From positions 1 to 8,825 of the forward strand of contig JAGOWF010000105.1 in the NCBI GenBank assembly GCA_018060305.1: a stretch of 8,825 nucleotides of DNA, written 5' to 3'. Made by a program: the position numbers and the translations under genes. Positions 5,948-8,825 of the stretch are shown here, in pieces. The stretch comes from Pyrinomonadaceae bacterium (GTDB taxonomy: Bacteria > Acidobacteriota > Blastocatellia > Pyrinomonadales > Pyrinomonadaceae). A model generated the notes under the pieces. That model was not told the DNA's origin and did not search any database. It was given only the letters and a program-made list of their open reading frames with translations. How positions within the stretch are numbered: position 1 is the first letter of the stretch; every line of letters starts with the position of its first letter.

Positions 5948-6589
5948 ATGTGCGGCCGAGTTACACAAGCCAAGATCGACGCATATCGCGATAAGATCTA
6001 TCGCTGGCTCTACCCCGACGAGTTTGAGCCGAGGCACAATCTCAGGCCCACCGAGCCGGCGTGGATCGTCGCACGGCGCACGGACGGCGAGATACAAACG
6101 ATCGAAGCGCGCTGGTGGTGTCAACGCGACGGCAGCGGCCGATTTGAGGCAAAATACCCAACATTTAACGCCCGCGTTGACACGATGCACGACAAACGCA
6201 CCTGGTCCGACCTGCTCAACAAAGGCCAGCGGTGCGTCTTTCCGGTTGACAGCTTTTACGAGTGGCCGATAAAAGGGAAGGGGCTGCCGCCCGTCGAGAT
6301 ATTCACAAAAGGTCGCGGCCCCATCGCCCTCGCCGGTCTCTGGAGCCGCTACTTCGACAACCGTCAGACACGATATTCCTTTGCCGTGTTCACCACCGAG
6401 CCAAACGCGTTTATGCGCCCCATCCACGAGAAAGCGATGCCCGTCATCTTGGGCGGCATCGACGAACAAAAACTCTGGCTGACCGACGGCGACGAGGCAC
6501 TACTCCGCCCCTACGAAGGCGAGATGGAATTCACTCAACTCGCCGACACACTCGAGCGCACCTACCCCGAAGAAAACCACAAATACTGA
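5948..6589 (+). CDS. yedK: SRAP-family abasic-site DNA-protein crosslink protein (YedK/HMCES-like)
   Basis: SOS-response-associated peptidase (SRAP) fold protein. Family members react through Cys2 with abasic sites in single-stranded DNA, forming a thiazolidine crosslink that protects forks from breakage. All four active-site residues known from E. coli YedK are here at the expected places: Cys2 (MCGRV), Asn74 (TFNARVDT), Glu105 (DSFYEW) and His160 (PIHEKAMPVIL). RHNLRPTE (29-36) and RCVFPVDSFYEW (95-106) are family segments. The start is fixed by the need for Cys2 directly after the initiator Met. The 213 residues fit the family. The usual HxRMP is HEKAMP here, one residue longer. No Shine-Dalgarno sequence is seen; a lone TATCAT (5924-5929) could be a private -10. 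It is the only gene after the c-di-AMP riboswitch and terminator, so its mRNA may have a leader of about 330 nt. Family certain, regulation inferred. Confidence 0.95.
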   Translation: MCGRVTQAKIDAYRDKIYRWLYPDEFEPRHNLRPTEPAWIVARRTDGEIQTIEARWWCQRDGSGRFEAKYPTFNARVDTMHDKRTWSDLLNKGQRCVFPVDSFYEWPIKGKGLPPVEIFTKGRGPIALAGLWSRYFDNRQTRYSFAVFTTEPNAFMRPIHEKAMPVILGGIDEQKLWLTDGDEALLRPYEGEMEFTQLADTLERTYPEENHKY

Positions 6590-6604
6590 ACCGGCAACTG
6601 CGTC

Positions 6605-6720
6605 GGAACGCGGACGCCATCGTCCGCCGTCGGGTCGCGGACGCCTTCGTCCGCCAGTAGGCGGCCAAACGCGGACGATGGCGTCCGCGCCCCCAGAGCG
6701 GACGAGGGCGTCCGCGTTCC
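6605..6720. repeat. Cluster of four GCGGACG palindromes in mirrored orientation (REP/BIME-like)
   Basis: Four 18-mers of imperfect dyad symmetry occupy most of the gap after the SRAP gene: GCGGACGCCATCGTCCGC (6610-6627), GCGGACGCCTTCGTCCGC (6637-6654), GCGGACGATGGCGTCCGC (6671-6688) and GCGGACGAGGGCGTCCGC (6698-6715). The first two share one orientation and the last two are inverted, the third being the exact reverse complement of the first. GGAACGCGGACGCC at 6605-6618 recurs inverted at 6707-6720, so the whole block is a large inverted repeat around 6655-6670. This layout recalls REP/BIME elements mobilised by RAYT (Y1) transposases; none is in the window. Long open frames across it on the minus strand are by-products of the repeats. 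Confidence 0.75.
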
Positions 6721-6759
6721 TCTTCGCTGCAACCGATACGTCCCGGACGCGAGCCCCAC

Positions 6760-6792
6760 AAAAAAAAGATCCGGCCCGACGGGCCGGATCTT
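6760..6792 (-). terminator. Intrinsic terminator of ahcY
   Basis: Read on the minus strand, AAGATCCGGCCC and GGGCCGGATCTT form a perfect 12-bp stem with a 3-nt loop (6781-6792 with 6766-6777), followed by a run of T from the A run at 6760-6767. It begins about 35 nt after the ahcY stop. On the plus strand no T run follows, so it acts mainly for ahcY. Confidence 0.88.
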
Positions 6793-6827
6793 AACTTGTT
6801 ACTTGTCACTGTTTACTCGTTACCAGC

Positions 6828-8108
<1,281 letters not shown>

Positions 8109-8120
8109 ATAATTGGTTTA

Positions 8121-8188
8121 GCCCGCGAAACACGCTAAAAACGCGAAATGGCATTCTAATTTCGCGTCATTTCGCGTTTTTCGCGGGC
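8121..8188. repeat. Large CGCGAAA-rich hairpin between metK and ahcY
   Basis: AAAAACGCGAAATG (8137-8150) is mirrored exactly by CATTTCGCGTTTTT (8168-8181), and GCCCGCGAAA (8121-8130) by TTTCGCGGGC (8179-8188). The loop holds another ATTTCGCGT copy (8159-8167) that could pair instead with the same left arm. The CGCGAAA/TTTCGCG word occurs five times. On the minus strand the stem is followed by TTTTTAG, so partial termination or RNA processing between metK and ahcY is possible. I see no SAH or SAM riboswitch core in it. Confidence 0.65.
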
Positions 8189-8198
8189 ACGTCTTGAT

Positions 8199-8825
8199 CT
8201 ATGCGTTGTTAGCGGCGCCTTTCTCCGCGGCGCTCCGGAGAGTCTCGGCCCTGTCCGTCTTTTCCCATGAAAACTCGTCATTCACACGTCCAAAATGCCC
8301 GAAGCGGGCCGTTGCCTTGTAGATCGGGCGACGAAGATCGAGCGTTTCAATGATCGCCTTTGGCGTCAGGGTAAAATTCTCGCGAACTATATCCGCGATG
8401 CGTTCGTCGTCGATCGTTCCGGTGCCGTGGCTGTCAACCAAAACTGAAACCGGCTCCGCAACTCCGATAGCGTAAGCTAATTGAACAGTGCACTTATCGG
8501 CGAGGCCGGCAGCGACAACATTCTTAGCTATATAGCGAGCCATATATGCCGCCGAGCGATCGACCTTCGTCGGATCCTTGCCCGAAAAAGCACCGCCGCC
8601 GTGCGGGGCATAACCACCATATGTGTCAACGATTATCTTCCTTCCTGTCACGCCTGCGTCTCCCATCGGCCCGCCGATAACGAACTTGCCGGTTGGGTTA
8701 ATATGATATTTAGTGTTGTCATCGATCATGTCTGCCGGGATCACAGGGTTGATCACATGCTCCATGATGTCGCTGCGGATATCTTCAATGTCGAGATCGG
8801 CCGTCTGCGTCGAGATCACAATTGC
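8199..8825 (-). CDS. metK: S-adenosylmethionine synthetase (C-terminal part; N-terminus beyond right edge)
   Basis: Methionine adenosyltransferase makes SAM from methionine and ATP, releasing phosphate and pyrophosphate. The window holds the last 208 residues of what is usually a protein of about 385-420. The frame is open to the right edge; a GTG at 8819 is internal, not the start. Seen here: INPVIPADMIDD, NPTGKFVIGGPMGDAGVTGRK with the glycine-rich phosphate-contacting stretch, VDTYGGYAPHGGGAFSGKDPTKVDRSA containing the MetK signature GGGAFSGKD, ARYIAKNVVAAGLADKC, AYAIGVAEPVSV, LDLRRPIYKATARFGHFGR and a C-terminal FSWEKTD. The short tail after it is Ala/Lys-rich. TAG is at 8201-8199. It lies upstream of ahcY in the same direction with 90 bp between, so the two probably share a promoter outside the window, possibly modulated by the intergenic hairpin. 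Confidence 0.97.
   Translation of the reverse strand, partial: AIVISTQTADLDIEDIRSDIMEHVINPVIPADMIDDNTKYHINPTGKFVIGGPMGDAGVTGRKIIVDTYGGYAPHGGGAFSGKDPTKVDRSAAYMARYIAKNVVAAGLADKCTVQLAYAIGVAEPVSVLVDSHGTGTIDDERIADIVRENFTLTPKAIIETLDLRRPIYKATARFGHFGRVNDEFSWEKTDRAETLRSAAEKGAANNA

Noticed and set aside
5933..6469. 178-residue minus-strand open frame opposite the SRAP gene
   Set aside because: Shadow of the SRAP coding frame, which has all active-site residues on the plus strand.
6531..6809. 92- and 65-residue minus-strand open frames across the GCGGACG palindromes
   Set aside because: Low-complexity Arg/Pro/Gly translation of the repeats and the ahcY terminator, not a gene.
8109..8198. SAH or SAM riboswitch upstream of ahcY
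   Set aside because: The gap is filled by CGCGAAA palindromes and shows none of the conserved core sequence of those riboswitch classes that I know.

Overview
The window is a dense, moderately GC-rich piece of a bacterial chromosome with nine protein genes, of which the two at the edges are cut. The gene set (a Ccs-type cytochrome c maturation pair, heme O synthase, an oxidase subunit III and a DUF420 protein) points to an aerobic bacterium using System II cytochrome c assembly. A c-di-AMP riboswitch, short GCGGACG palindromes and the gene mix suggest to me an Acidobacteriota/Blastocatellia-type organism. That assignment is a guess, because no 16S or other marker lies in the window.

Left part (1-3010, minus strand): resB followed 2 bp later by ccsA, which runs off the left edge. 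Together they form the membrane heme-handling synthase that attaches heme to apocytochromes c. Middle (3162-5440, plus strand, divergent from resB across 151 bp): ctaB (heme O synthase), ctaE (oxidase subunit III), a 69-residue ribbon-helix-helix antitoxin-like protein and a DUF420 membrane protein. The first three genes overlap by one base at TGATG junctions and the fourth follows after 4 bp, so this looks like one translationally coupled oxidase-assembly operon with an unexpected small regulator-like gene inside it.

5441-5947 has no protein gene but is full of signals: an 11-bp inverted repeat, a near-consensus sigma70-type promoter (TTGAAA, 17 bp, TATTAT), a c-di-AMP (ydaO/yuaA class) riboswitch aptamer and an intrinsic terminator. 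The next gene on that strand (5948-6589) is a YedK/HMCES-family SRAP protein, which shields abasic sites in single-stranded DNA by covalent crosslinking. A c-di-AMP switch in front of a DNA-damage gene is the most striking arrangement here, because c-di-AMP can be made by DisA, a DNA-integrity-scanning enzyme.

Right part (6590-8825): a cluster of four GCGGACG palindromes and a strong minus-strand terminator, then ahcY (S-adenosylhomocysteine hydrolase) and the C-terminal half of metK (SAM synthetase), both on the minus strand. metK and ahcY supply and recycle the methyl donor cycle and are separated by 90 bp containing a large CGCGAAA-rich hairpin.
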